A program made the position numbers and the translations under genes. From positions 167,957 to 231,956 of the forward strand of contig NZ_CP123389.1 in NCBI RefSeq assembly GCF_040409955.1: DNA of 64,000 bases, in the 5' to 3' direction. This document shows, in pieces, positions 18,414 through 28,879 of the stretch. The stretch is from Salipiger sp. H15. GTDB taxonomy: Bacteria > Pseudomonadota > Alphaproteobacteria > Rhodobacterales > Rhodobacteraceae. Under the pieces are notes generated by a model. It did not search any database. It was not told where the DNA came from and saw nothing but the letters and a program-made list of their open reading frames with translations. Each line of letters begins with the position of its first letter. Within the stretch, counting starts at the first letter, position 1.

Positions 18414-19564
18414 GCCTGCTCCCTGTGGTCCCGTACGGCCCCTGCCATGCGCTGCAGTGCCTCGTCCAGCAGCTCCGGCGTGCAACCGTAGTTGAGCCGT
18501 GCCCAGCCTTCCAGACCTGACCCGAAGTCCGTGCCGCCGCTCAGGGCAACCCGGGCGCGATCGAGGAAGAACTCCGCCGCGGGGACCGGCAGGCCGAGCG
18601 CGCGGAAGTCGATCCAGGCGAGGAACCCGGCCTCGGGGGGCAGCATCCGGGCACCGGGGATCAGCCCGGGAAGGCGCGCGGCCAGCAGGTCGCGGTTGCC
18701 CTCAAGACGCGCGCGGACGGCGTCGCGCCAGTCCGCGCAGCTCTCGTAGGCCGCGCTCATCCCGGCAAGGCCGAGCACGTTCACGCTGTCGACCATGCCG
18801 CGTTTCGCGCCCTCGAAGCGGGCGCGCATCGCGGCGTCGGGAACGATGGCAAAGGCGGTCTTGAGCCCCGGCACGTTCCAGGTCTTGGAGGCGGCCATCA
18901 GCGTCACCGAGCGCGCGGCGATCTCGGGCGAGAGCGAGGCGGCGGGGATGTGGCGGCGCCCGTCCAGCACCAGCCCGCAATGGATCTCGTCGGAGATCAG
19001 CACCATGTCGTGGCGCAGGCAGAGCTCGGTGCGGAATTCCAGCTCGGCGCGGGTGTAGACCCGGCCGGTGGGGTTCTGCGGGTTGCACAGCAGCAGCGCG
19101 TCCGAGGCGCGGGCGGCCGCTTCCATCTCCTCCGCGTCGCTGGTCCAGCGCCCATCCTCGGGGCGCTGCCAGATCTCGTTGAGGGTCAGGCCCCAGTGCC
19201 CCGGCGCGGCGCGCAGCGGGGCATAGACCGGAAGCTCCTCCAGCAAGCCGCCGCCGGGCGAGGTGAAGGCCGACAGCGCCATGTTGAACCCGCCCTCGAC
19301 CCCGGGCAGGAAGACCAGCCACTCGGGCTCGATCCGCCAGCCGTGGTCACGCAGCATCGCCCGGACCAGCACCTCGCGCTGCGCCTCGGTGGCCCGGCCG
19401 TAGCCGAGCACGCCATGGTCGAGCCGCGCCCGGATCGCCTCGGCGATGCGCGGATCGGCGGCGAAATCCATGTCGGCCACCCAGAGCGGCAGCACGTCCG
19501 CATCGTAGCGGCGCCACTTGTTGCTGTCGGTGCCGCGCCGGTCCGGCGCTGTCAGCGTCGTCAT
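18410..19564 (-). CDS. MalY/PatB family PLP-dependent cystathionine beta-lyase-like enzyme
   Basis: 384 residues of fold-type I aminotransferase. The PLP lysine lies in AASKTWNVPGLK, a signature of the MalY/PatB branch; LCNPQNPTGRVYT and ISDEIHCGLVLD supply the other cofactor contacts. The N-terminus (RGTDSNKWRRYD, LPLWVADMDF) is also characteristic of the branch. By family it cleaves a C-S bond of a sulfur amino acid or transaminates. Start and stop overlap the neighbours (TGATG and ATGA), so it is tightly coupled to the SDR and GntR genes. The real substrate in this hydantoin-like operon is unknown. Confidence 0.88.
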   Translation of the reverse strand: MTTLTAPDRRGTDSNKWRRYDADVLPLWVADMDFAADPRIAEAIRARLDHGVLGYGRATEAQREVLVRAMLRDHGWRIEPEWLVFLPGVEGGFNMALSAFTSPGGGLLEELPVYAPLRAAPGHWGLTLNEIWQRPEDGRWTSDAEEMEAAARASDALLLCNPQNPTGRVYTRAELEFRTELCLRHDMVLISDEIHCGLVLDGRRHIPAASLSPEIAARSVTLMAASKTWNVPGLKTAFAIVPDAAMRARFEGAKRGMVDSVNVLGLAGMSAAYESCADWRDAVRARLEGNRDLLAARLPGLIPGARMLPPEAGFLAWIDFRALGLPVPAAEFFLDRARVALSGGTDFGSGLEGWARLNYGCTPELLDEALQRMAGAVRDHREQA

Positions 19565-20310
19565 CACAGCCCCCGGATCATCCCGCCATCGACCCGGATC
19601 ATCGAGCCGGTGACGTAGGCCGCCTGCGCCGAGCAGAGGAAGGTGACCACCGCGCCGAACTCCTCTGGGGTGCCGTAGCGGCCCGCGGGGATGGTCTTGC
19701 GGCTGGCCTCCTGCACCGCCTCGAGCGAGGCGCCGGACTTGTCGGCCTTGATCCCGTCGAGCTGCGCCAGCCGGTCGGTCGCAATCCGGCCCGGCAGCAC
19801 CATGTTCACCGTCACCCCATGCGGCGCGACCTCCTCGGCGAGGGTCTTCGACCAGCCCGCCACCGCGCCGCGCACGCCGTTCGAGAGCGCGAGGTTCGGG
19901 ATCGGCTGCACGATGCCCGACGAGCCGATGGTGACCACCCGGCCCCAGCCCTGCGCGATCATGCCGGGCAGCGCCGCGTCGGTGATCGCGAAGATCGGCG
20001 TGGCCATGGCCTCGAAGGCCGCGGCCCAAGCCGCCGTGCTCTGGCCCTTGGCGGGGCCCGCGGCGGGGCCGCCGCAGTTGTTGACCAGGATGTCGAGCTG
20101 CTCGGCGAGCCGCGCGATCAGCGCCGCGACCGCGCCCGCGTCGGAAAGATCGAGCGCCAGACCCTCCATGCCCTCCGCCGGGGCCGCGCCGCTGCGCGAG
20201 GCGGCGATCACATGTGCGCCCTCGGCGGCCAGCAGCGCCGCGCTCGCGGCACCGAGCCCGCGGCTCGCGCCGAGCACCAGCGCGGTCCTGCCCTTCAGTC
20301 CCAGATCCAT
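19564..20310 (-). CDS. SDR family oxidoreductase with atypical active site
   Basis: 248 residues with the dinucleotide-binding glycine motif VLGASRGLGAASAALL near the N-terminus, the NNCGGP motif and a C-terminal AAYVTGSMIRVDGG. Where classical SDRs have Tyr-x3-Lys, the aligned segment reads SNGVR (in LALSNGVRGAVAGWSK), so the usual catalytic Tyr and Lys are both replaced. This pattern is seen in a subgroup of 3-oxoacyl-ACP-reductase-like SDRs, so the annotation as a reductase is uncertain. It overlaps both neighbours by TGATG. Confidence 0.82.
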   Translation of the reverse strand: MDLGLKGRTALVLGASRGLGAASAALLAAEGAHVIAASRSGAAPAEGMEGLALDLSDAGAVAALIARLAEQLDILVNNCGGPAAGPAKGQSTAAWAAAFEAMATPIFAITDAALPGMIAQGWGRVVTIGSSGIVQPIPNLALSNGVRGAVAGWSKTLAEEVAPHGVTVNMVLPGRIATDRLAQLDGIKADKSGASLEAVQEASRKTIPAGRYGTPEEFGAVVTFLCSAQAAYVTGSMIRVDGGMIRGL

Positions 20311-21236
20311 CAGTTCAGCTCCTTCAACCGTTTCTCCTGCCGGGCGAGCAGGCGCTCGACCTCGGCGATGGCCGCGGGCGCGAGCCCCGCGCCCGGCGCG
20401 CGCAGCGCCGCCGAGCCGATGGCGCCGCGTTTCGCCAGCACGTATTTGCGCACCGCCAGCCCCGCGCCCGGCTGCTGCTCGTAGCGCACGAGCGGCAGGT
20501 AGGCGTCGAAGATGTCCTGCGCCCGGTCCATATCGCCCGCGCCGGCGAGGCGCACAACCTCCGCCAGCATCTCGGGAAAGCCGAAGCCGGTCATCGCGCC
20601 GTCGGCGCCGCGGGCCATTTCCTCGGGCAGGAACACCCCGCCGTTGCCGCAGAGGATCGAGATGCGGCGGCGGCCCTCGGCCTCGGCCTGGCGGAGTTTC
20701 GTGATCTTGGCGAGGCCCGGCCAGTCCTCGTGCTTGAGCATGACGACCTGCGGCACGTCGTCGATGATCCGGCCCAGCACCTCGTCCGAAATCTGCACGC
20801 CGGTGGCCAGCGGGAAATCCTGCAGCACGATCGGCACGTCGTCCCCGAGCGTGCGGGCGACCTGGCCGAAATAGGCGTGGATCTGCGGGTCGGTCTTCAG
20901 CGAGCCGGGCGTCGTGACCATGCAGCCCGCCGCGCCCATGTCCATCACGGCGCGGCCAAGCTCGCCGATGGCGGCGAGGCCGGGGGCCGAGACGCCGACC
21001 ACCACGGGCTTGCCGGCGGCGCGCCGGATCACCCGCTCGGCGACGGCGCGGCTCTCGGCCTGCGTCAGCTTCGGCGCCTCGCCCATCATGCCGAGGATGG
21101 TGAGCCCGTCGGCGCCCTTTTCGAAGTAGAAATCGGTCACCCGGTCGAGGCTGTCCCAGTCGATCGCACCGGTCTCGGTGAAGGGCGTGACGGAGATGAC
21201 GTAGACGCCGCGGGCGTCGGAGGTGAGCAGGGTCAT
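20310..21236 (-). CDS. dihydrodipicolinate synthase/N-acetylneuraminate lyase family protein
   Basis: 308 residues of TIM-barrel class I aldolase. The N-terminus GVYVISVTPFTETGAIDWDSL and the segment GADGLTILGMMGEAPKLTQAE match the family. The Schiff-base lysine is probably in VVMLKHEDWPG. The motif normally GGTGE or GSTGE reads GMMGE, so the keto-acid binding loop is altered and the reaction is unlikely to be dihydrodipicolinate synthesis. It is coupled to the amidohydrolase gene upstream (ATGA) and the SDR gene downstream (TGATG). Confidence 0.87.
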   Translation of the reverse strand: MTLLTSDARGVYVISVTPFTETGAIDWDSLDRVTDFYFEKGADGLTILGMMGEAPKLTQAESRAVAERVIRRAAGKPVVVGVSAPGLAAIGELGRAVMDMGAAGCMVTTPGSLKTDPQIHAYFGQVARTLGDDVPIVLQDFPLATGVQISDEVLGRIIDDVPQVVMLKHEDWPGLAKITKLRQAEAEGRRRISILCGNGGVFLPEEMARGADGAMTGFGFPEMLAEVVRLAGAGDMDRAQDIFDAYLPLVRYEQQPGAGLAVRKYVLAKRGAIGSAALRAPGAGLAPAAIAEVERLLARQEKRLKELN

Positions 21237-22609
21237 TGGACGTGTCCTTGATCGGCGAACCAGCCGGTCGCGCCCCGCGCGACGTAGCGGCCGCTGCCGG
21301 GGGTGTTGAGAATGTCCGCGCCGTCCCAGACCGGGGCGCCGCGCAGGTAGGTGGCGGCGACGCGCACGCTGAACGTGTCGCCGTGGAAGGGGGACCATTT
21401 CAGCCCGTCGAGCGCGCCGGCCTCGTCGTAGACGAAGGCGCCCTGCTCTAGCACGGCGAAATCCGCGTCCCGGCCCGGGGTGATGGCGCCCTTGCCGTCG
21501 AGGCCGAAGAAGCGCGCCGGGCGGGCGCAGAGCTGCTCGGCGGCGAGCCGCGCGGCGTCGAGCCCGCGCGCCTCGGCAAGGGTGTAGAAGAGCGGCAGCA
21601 GGGTCTGCAGCCCCGGCACGCCGGCGCCCGCGTCGAAGATCGAGGCGGTCAGCTTGTTGTCGATCGGCCAGCTCGAGTGGTCCGAGGAGGTGAAGGCGAC
21701 CTGACCCGTCTCGATCGCCTGCCAGAGCCCCTCGACCCGCCCGGCGCGGATCGGCGGGTTGACCTTCATCCGCGCGCCGAGCCGTTCACCGTCTTCGGCG
21801 GCATCGAGGCAGAGGTAGTGCACGCAGGTCTCGCCGGTGGCGCGGGCGCCGAGCCCGGCGAAGGCGGCGACCTGTGCGAACCCCTCGGCCCCGGTGAGGT
21901 GCACCGGGTGGGCATGGGCGCCGCTCGCCTGCGCCAGCGCGAGGAACTGCGCGGTGGCGGCAAGCTCGGCGGCCATGGGGCGCGCCTCGGCATGGGCCTC
22001 GATGCCGTCACGCCCGGCGGCGCGGGCCTCGGCCATGCGGGCGCGGACGATCTCCTGGTCCTCGTTGTGCAGGCCGAGCGGCACGTCCGTCTCGGCCAGC
22101 ACCTCCATCATGTCGAGCATGAGATCGGCGCCGATGCGCGGGAAGCGGGTCGGGCTGCTTTCGAAGGAGGAGATCTTGAAGGCGCAGACGCCGCCCTCGA
22201 TCAGCGCGCGCATCTCGGCGGTGCCGGTCTCGCGCGTGGCGGTGCCGTAGAGCGCCATGTCGGCATGGGCGTGCTCGGCGATTGCGGCGGTCTTCTCGGC
22301 GAGGCGCTCGGGCCGGTCGAGCGGCAGCGGGTTGTCATAGGGCATGTCGACGAGCGTGGTCACCCCGCCCGCCAGCGCGCCGCGGGTGGTTTCGGCGATG
22401 CCCGCCATGCCCTTGGCGCTGGTGGCATGGGTCTGGCCGTCGACCACGCCGGGCAGGATCAGCGCCGCGCCATGGTCGATGGTCTTCGCTGCGGCGGGGG
22501 CGTCCGCGCCCCGGCCGGTGGCGATGATGCGGCCGCCCTCGACCGCGACCCAGCCGTTTTCCAGCGTGGCCCCGGGCGTGACGATCGTGCCGCGAAGGAG
22601 AAGGTCCAT
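21233..22609 (-). CDS. dihydroorotase/allantoinase/hydantoinase family cyclic amidohydrolase
   Basis: 458 residues. Metal-ligand motifs are visible in order: DGQTHAT (the usual first HxH is QxH here), the carboxylated-lysine segment CAFKISSF, GLHNED, HPVHLTGAEG and TSSDHSSW. The C-terminal PGRDADFAVLE is typical of allantoinase and hydantoinase. It would open a cyclic ureide or hydantoin ring. Next to a hydantoin/allantoin-racemase gene, this suggests degradation of a hydantoin or allantoin-like compound. The Gln replacing a metal-binding His may change metal use. It lies one base after the racemase stop. Confidence 0.85.
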   Translation of the reverse strand: MDLLLRGTIVTPGATLENGWVAVEGGRIIATGRGADAPAAAKTIDHGAALILPGVVDGQTHATSAKGMAGIAETTRGALAGGVTTLVDMPYDNPLPLDRPERLAEKTAAIAEHAHADMALYGTATRETGTAEMRALIEGGVCAFKISSFESSPTRFPRIGADLMLDMMEVLAETDVPLGLHNEDQEIVRARMAEARAAGRDGIEAHAEARPMAAELAATAQFLALAQASGAHAHPVHLTGAEGFAQVAAFAGLGARATGETCVHYLCLDAAEDGERLGARMKVNPPIRAGRVEGLWQAIETGQVAFTSSDHSSWPIDNKLTASIFDAGAGVPGLQTLLPLFYTLAEARGLDAARLAAEQLCARPARFFGLDGKGAITPGRDADFAVLEQGAFVYDEAGALDGLKWSPFHGDTFSVRVAATYLRGAPVWDGADILNTPGSGRYVARGATGWFADQGHVQ

Positions 22610-22610
22610 G

Positions 22611-23103
22611 TCAGGCTCCGGTCTTTGCGAATGCGTGGTAGTCGAGGTCCAGCGCCGTCACCGCGGCGGCGACGGCAGCCTGCACCGGGTCGATCACCGG
22701 CAGGCTGATCGCGGCCTGCAGCGCGGCGCGGTGCAGGCCCATTCCGGCGCAGCCGAGGATGATCACCTCGGCGCCGTCGCGGTCGCGCAGCGCCTCGGCG
22801 GTGGCGCGGATCTTCGGCAGGCTTTCCGGGCGGTTGCCCTCGGCGACGGTCATCGAGATCTCGCGGTCGCCGGCGAGGCGGGACAGCAGGCCGAGGTCCT
22901 CGATCCGTGCGGCGTGGCGAGCGATGGAGGAGGGCCCGAGCGAGATCACCCCGAAGCGCTGCCCGAGTTGCAGCGCGGCGTAGTAGGCTGCCTCGGCGAT
23001 GCCGATCACCGGGCGGCCGGGAAGGGCGGCGCGGGTGCGCGGGACGCCGGGATCCGAGAAGCAGGCGATGACGATGGCGTCGGCCCCGGCGGTGGCCGCC
23101 ATG

Positions 23104-23106
<3 letters not shown>
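22611..23106 (-). pseudogene. Asp/Glu/hydantoin racemase, 5'-truncated and fused to ABC ATPase fragment
   Basis: The frame from [13 protein letters not shown] to the end matches hydantoin/allantoin racemases, with both catalytic Cys positions (ACFSDPG and ILGCAGMG). About the first 60-70 residues of such a protein are missing. Instead, the frame continues upstream, without a stop, into the C-terminal part of an ABC ATPase ([23 protein letters not shown]). The junction is near 23104-23106. Either a deletion fused two neighbouring genes or the assembly is chimeric. The racemase fold would be incomplete, so I treat it as non-functional. Confidence 0.7.
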
Positions 23107-24431
<1,325 letters not shown>

Positions 24432-24445
24432 CGGCGGCGCGCTCG

Positions 24446-25159
24446 ATCCCGGGGGCCGTGGATGCCGAGGCCTATACCGATTTCGCCGCCCCCGCCGCGC
24501 CCGAGCTTGGCCAGCGTCCGCTGCCGCGGATCGAGGCGCTGCAGGCGGCGGCGCGGCGCTGGGGGATCACGACGGATCGGACCGTGGTACTTTATGATGC
24601 CGAGCGCGCGATGACTGCCGCGCGGGCCTGGTGGGTGCTTCGATGGGCGGGCCTTCCCGACGTGCGGGTGCTTGATGGCGGGCTTGATGCCTGGGTGAAG
24701 GCGGGGTTCGAAACAGCGGGTTACGCCCATGAAAACAAGGTGTCTGACGTGATCCTCGCACCCGGTCATATGCCGGAACTCGATGCCGCCGCCGCGATGG
24801 CGCTGGCGTCCGAGGGCGTGTTGCTCGACGCGCGAATCCGGCCCAACTACATCGGCGGCCCGCAGGAGGGTGGCGATCCCGGGCGCGGCCATATCCCCGG
24901 CGCGCTGAGCGCCCCGGCACCCGACAACTTCACCGACGAGGGCCCGCTCACCAACGGCGCCACGCTGGCCGAGATGTACCGCGGGCTCGGCGTGACCGGC
25001 GAGAGGCCGGTCGGGGTCTACTGCGGGGCGGGCATGTCGGCGGCGGTGACGGTGCTCGCCCTCGCCTCGATCGGGGTCGAGGCGGCGATGTACCCGGGCT
25101 CCTGGTCGCAATATGTCGCCGACCCCGACCATCCGGTGCGGCGGGGGCCGTTCCCCTGA
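24446..25159 (+). pseudogene. thiosulfate sulfurtransferase (tandem rhodanese), 5'-truncated
   Basis: The frame enters at [14 protein letters not shown], which is normally in the middle of the first rhodanese domain (GHIPGAV). It continues through a second domain (LLDARIRPNYIGG, GHIPGALSAP) with the catalytic Cys in VGVYCGAGMSAAV. Roughly the first 50 residues and the start codon are missing, replaced by the inverted ABC ATPase fragment at about 24432-24445. A GTG at 24458 could start a shorter protein but without a recognisable ribosome-binding site. The active C-terminal domain is intact. Confidence 0.65.
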
Positions 25160-25192
25160 CGGGCGACAATTTCCGCGCCGGTTGACGCGGAT

Positions 25193-25207
25193 GCCCAATC
25201 CTTGGGC
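25193..25207. promoter_or_regulatory. inverted repeat upstream of the ABC transporter operon
   Basis: GCCCAA and TTGGGC form a perfect 6-bp inverted repeat with a 3-base centre, in the 204-base gap before the binding-protein gene. It is a candidate operator; no clear -35/-10 pair was assigned. Confidence 0.3.
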
Positions 25208-25363
25208 AGGACGCGGATCCGGGGGACGGAAAATGCGTGGAATCGGCGCTCTGTCTCAAAACAAATATTGCACGAGATATATCACGAGGCCCAAAGTCCG
25301 ACGGCAACCCGCGACTCGGTCGCGCAACAAGGGCCGCGGCCCGATCCAACACAGGAGCGAAAG

Positions 25364-26938
25364 ATGAAACTGACGCGCAGATTGTTCGGGGTCCTCTCCG
25401 GCGCGGCGCTGGCGCTGGGGACGGTGCCGCTCACCGCCCAGAAGGCGGCGGCGCAGGAAGCCTCGACGCTGGTGATCGCGGTCCCCTCGGACGCGGTCGG
25501 GCTCGAGCCGGGGATCAACAAGGCCGAGCCGATCGGCTCGGAGATCATCCTCAACGTCTTCGACACGCTGGTCGCCTGGAAGGCGCCGGACTTCGCGGAG
25601 CTCGAGGGGCGCCTTGCTACCGACTGGACCGTCTCCGAGGACGGAAAGACCTTCGACTTCACCCTGCGCGACGGCGTCACCTTCCATGACGGCACGCCGT
25701 TCAACGCCGAGGCGGTGAAGTTCTCGATTGAGCGCACCGCCGGGATGAACCCCTATGTCGAGGCAACGCTGGGCCTGATCGAGAGCATCGAGACCCCGTC
25801 CGAGACCGAGGTGGTGTTCACCCTGTCGCGTCCCTATCCCGCCTTCCTGTCGATCCTCGCGCAGCCGCAGTCGGCCATCGTGAGCCCGGCGGCGGTCGAG
25901 AAGTTCGGCGACGAGTTCGCCACCAACCCGGTCGGCACCGGCCCGTTCAAGTTCCGCGCCTACCAGGCCGACACCCGCGTGGTGCTCGACGCCAACCCCG
26001 ACTACTTCCGCGGCGCGCCGAAGCTCGAGCGGCTGATCTACACGGTCATCCCCGAGGCCTCGACCCGGCGCCTCGAGCTGGAGAATGGCGGCGTCGACAT
26101 CATCCAGCAGGCGGGCCAGCTTTCCGCCGTGCCCTCCGAGGAGATGGCGGCCTTCGCCGGCAACCCCGACATCCAGATCCTCGAGAGCCCGTCGCAGATC
26201 ATCCGCCAGCTCGAGTTCAACAACTCGCTGACCGAGGGGCCCTTTGCCGACGTGCGCGTGCGCCGCGCCATCGCCATGGCGATCGACTATGACGGGCTGC
26301 TCTCGGGCGTCTTCGACGGCACCGCCGAGCGCGTCTACGGCCCGCTCACCTCGAACAGCTGGGCCTTCGATCCGGCGGTGAAGGATCTCGCGCCGCAGTA
26401 CGATCCCGAGGGCGCCAAGGCGCTGCTCGAGGAGGCCGGCGTCGATCCGGCGGATCTGTCGGTCAAGCTCTACAGCTTCCAGGGCGCGCTCTGGGGCGCG
26501 GTGGCGACCTTCGTGCAGGCCAACCTCGCCGAGATCGGCGTCAACGTCGAGATCGCGCAGACCGAGTTCCCCTCCTACCGCGCGCTGCACGTGGCGGGCG
26601 AATGGCAGATGGCGCTCGACGGCCGCCAGCCCTGGTACAACGACCCCGACGCGCATGTGACCATCGGCTACCTGTCGTCGCTGAAGGACAGCGCAATGAC
26701 CTTCCGCATGCCGGAGAACGCCGAGCTCGACGCCAAGATCCTCGCGGCGCAGGGAGAGGCCGACATGGACAAGCGCAAGGCGCTCTACTCCGAGATCCAG
26801 AAGGAGATCGTGGCAGAGGTGCCGGGTGCCTACCTCTTCAGCCCCAAGCTGATCGTCTTCGCCCGTTCGAACGTCGATGGCCTGGTGGTCAACAGCGCGC
26901 CGCCGCTCAACGAGTACTGGAGCGTGTCGAAGAACTGA
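25364..26938 (+). CDS. ABC transporter substrate-binding protein, family 5 (peptide/opine/nickel)
   Basis: 524 residues with a signal peptide (twin-Arg-like KLTRRLFGVLSGAALAL, cleavage near AAAQEA). The SBP_bac_5 body follows, with ATDWTVSEDGKTFDFTLRDGVTFHDGTPFNAEAVKFSIERT and GTGPFKFRAY, both classic for the family. ATG chosen for the AGGAG seven bases ahead; the longer open frame starts inside the promoter region. It captures a peptide or similar solute for the two permeases downstream. The operon continues with permeases, a second SBP-like protein, a VOC protein and an NTPase-FGE fusion. Confidence 0.94.
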   Translation: MKLTRRLFGVLSGAALALGTVPLTAQKAAAQEASTLVIAVPSDAVGLEPGINKAEPIGSEIILNVFDTLVAWKAPDFAELEGRLATDWTVSEDGKTFDFTLRDGVTFHDGTPFNAEAVKFSIERTAGMNPYVEATLGLIESIETPSETEVVFTLSRPYPAFLSILAQPQSAIVSPAAVEKFGDEFATNPVGTGPFKFRAYQADTRVVLDANPDYFRGAPKLERLIYTVIPEASTRRLELENGGVDIIQQAGQLSAVPSEEMAAFAGNPDIQILESPSQIIRQLEFNNSLTEGPFADVRVRRAIAMAIDYDGLLSGVFDGTAERVYGPLTSNSWAFDPAVKDLAPQYDPEGAKALLEEAGVDPADLSVKLYSFQGALWGAVATFVQANLAEIGVNVEIAQTEFPSYRALHVAGEWQMALDGRQPWYNDPDAHVTIGYLSSLKDSAMTFRMPENAELDAKILAAQGEADMDKRKALYSEIQKEIVAEVPGAYLFSPKLIVFARSNVDGLVVNSAPPLNEYWSVSKN

Positions 26939-27018
26939 TCTTCGCCCCCTGCTGACACTGGCACCGGCCCGGACCCCGCCGTCCGGGCCGGTGCCCCCCT
27001 CTCTGACCGGACCCACCG

Positions 27019-28029
27019 ATGTTTGCCTTCCTCGTGCGGCGCCTGCTGTCGCTCATCCCCGTTCTCGCGCTGGTGCTGGTGATCGTGTTCTCGCTGGTGC
27101 GGCTGATCCCCGGCGATCCGGCCACCACCCTTCTCGGACCCGGCGCCACCGACAGCCAGATCGCCGCGCTGCGCGCGCAGCTCAACCTTGACGAGCCCGC
27201 GCTGCTGCAGCTCTGGCACTACGTGGCCGGGCTGGCGCAGGGCGACCTTGGCGTCTCGCTGAAATCGGGGCAGCCGGTGCTGGGCGAGATCCTGCTGCGC
27301 CTGCCCGCGACGCTGGAGATCTCGATCGCCGCCGTGCTCGTCGCCATCCTCGTCGGCACGCCGATCGGCGTGCTCTCGGCGACCCGGCCGAACTCGGGCT
27401 TCGATCACGGGGTGCGCATCCTGTCGCTGACCGGCGTGTCGATGCCCGCCTTCCTGCTGGCGCTGCTGCTTCAGCTGATCTTCGCCACATGGCTCGGCTG
27501 GCTGCCGGTTTCGGGGCGGATGTCGAGCTATCTCTTCATCGACAACGTCACGGGCTTCGCCATCATCGACGGCTGGCTCTCGGGCGAGGAGGGCGCGGTG
27601 CAGAGCGCGCTGCTGCACATGATCCTGCCGGTCACCGTGCTGGCCGCCTTCCTTGCCGCCACGCTCGGCCGCTTCGTGCGCGCCACCATGCTCGAGACGC
27701 TGGGCGAGGATTACGTGCGCACCGCCCGCGCCAAGGGGCTGAGCCGGCGCGAGGTGATCTACGGCCACGCACTGCGCACCTCGCTGCTGCCCGCGATCAC
27801 CGTGGTCGGCCTCAAGTTCGCCGAGATGCTGGGCGGCGCGATCCTGACCGAGACGATCTTCAGCTGGCCCGGCATCGGGCGGTTCATGTTCGAGGCGATC
27901 CGCAACCGCGACTACCCGGTGATCCAGGGCGCGACGCTGGTCTTCGCGCTGCTCTTCATGCTGACCTCGCTGCTGGTCGACATCCTCTATGCCGTGCTGG
28001 ACCCGCGCGTCCGCCGCAAGATGCGCTGA
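27019..28029 (+). CDS. ABC transporter permease, DppB/OppB type
   Basis: 336 residues with six membrane segments. The N-terminus FLVRRLLSLIPVLALVLVIVF and the first periplasmic loop LIPGDPATTLLGPGA are typical of DppB. The EAA loop is visible as ETLGEDYVRTARAKGLSRREVIYGHALR, which docks the ATPase. It lies 80 bases after the binding-protein gene and 13 before its partner permease. Confidence 0.95.
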   Translation: MFAFLVRRLLSLIPVLALVLVIVFSLVRLIPGDPATTLLGPGATDSQIAALRAQLNLDEPALLQLWHYVAGLAQGDLGVSLKSGQPVLGEILLRLPATLEISIAAVLVAILVGTPIGVLSATRPNSGFDHGVRILSLTGVSMPAFLLALLLQLIFATWLGWLPVSGRMSSYLFIDNVTGFAIIDGWLSGEEGAVQSALLHMILPVTVLAAFLAATLGRFVRATMLETLGEDYVRTARAKGLSRREVIYGHALRTSLLPAITVVGLKFAEMLGGAILTETIFSWPGIGRFMFEAIRNRDYPVIQGATLVFALLFMLTSLLVDILYAVLDPRVRRKMR

Positions 28030-28042
28030 CGGGGGCGCCGCC

Positions 28043-28879
28043 ATGAAAGACCTCATCCATTTCCTGCGCCGCAACACGCTCGCCATGGTCGGCGCGGGCA
28101 TCCTCGGGGCGCTGCTGCTGGCGGTGCTCGTCGGGCCGCTGCTGGTGCAATCGCCGACCGCCATCGACATGGGCGCCAAGCTGCTGCCGCCGGGGCCGGG
28201 CCACTGGCTCGGGACCGACAGCTTCGGGCGCGACATGCTCTCGCGGCTGGTGCACGGCGGGCGTTACACGCTGGCCATCGGCATCCTCGTGGTGGGCATC
28301 GCCTTTGTCATCGGCGTGTTCTTCGGGGTGATCGCGGGCTTCACCGGCGGCTGGCTCGACACGGTGATCATGCGCATCGTCGATGCCATGCTCTCCTTCC
28401 CGGCGCTGGTGCTGGCCATCGCGCTCGCCGCCGCCTTCGGGCCGAGCCTCGAGAACGCCATGGTCGCGGTCGCCATCACCATGGCGCCGCAGTTCGCCCG
28501 GGTGGCCCGCAGCCAGGCGCTGGCGGTCTCGTCGCGGCTCTACGTCGACGCGGCCCATGCGCTCGGCCTGCCGCAGCGGCGGATCCTGCTGCGCTACGTG
28601 CTGGTCAACGCCATCGGCCCGCTGCTGGTGCAGGCCTCGCTCAACGTCGGCAGCGCCATCCTGCAGACCGCCAGCCTCGGCTTTCTCGGCCTCGGGGCGC
28701 AGCCGCCGATGCCGGAATGGGGCGCCGACGTCTCGGCCAACCTCGCCTTCGCGCGCTCCAGCCCCTGGACCGCGCTCGGCCCGGGCTTCGCCATCCTGCT
28801 GGCGGTGCTCTCCTTCAACCTGATCGGCGACGCGCTGGCCGACTGGTTCAACCCCCGCCGCCGGAGCCAGATCGGATGA
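28043..28879 (+). CDS. ABC transporter permease, DppC/OppC type
   Basis: 278 residues. The N-terminal membrane anchor (FLRRNTLAMVGAGILGALLLAVLVGPLL), the DppC motif LGTDSFGRDMLSRLVHGGR and the EAA loop (SRLYVDAAHALGLPQRRILLRYVLVN) are visible. It pairs with the DppB-type permease. Its stop overlaps the start of the next gene (ATGA), so the signal-less SBP-like protein is translated together with the permease. Confidence 0.95.
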   Translation: MKDLIHFLRRNTLAMVGAGILGALLLAVLVGPLLVQSPTAIDMGAKLLPPGPGHWLGTDSFGRDMLSRLVHGGRYTLAIGILVVGIAFVIGVFFGVIAGFTGGWLDTVIMRIVDAMLSFPALVLAIALAAAFGPSLENAMVAVAITMAPQFARVARSQALAVSSRLYVDAAHALGLPQRRILLRYVLVNAIGPLLVQASLNVGSAILQTASLGFLGLGAQPPMPEWGADVSANLAFARSSPWTALGPGFAILLAVLSFNLIGDALADWFNPRRRSQIG

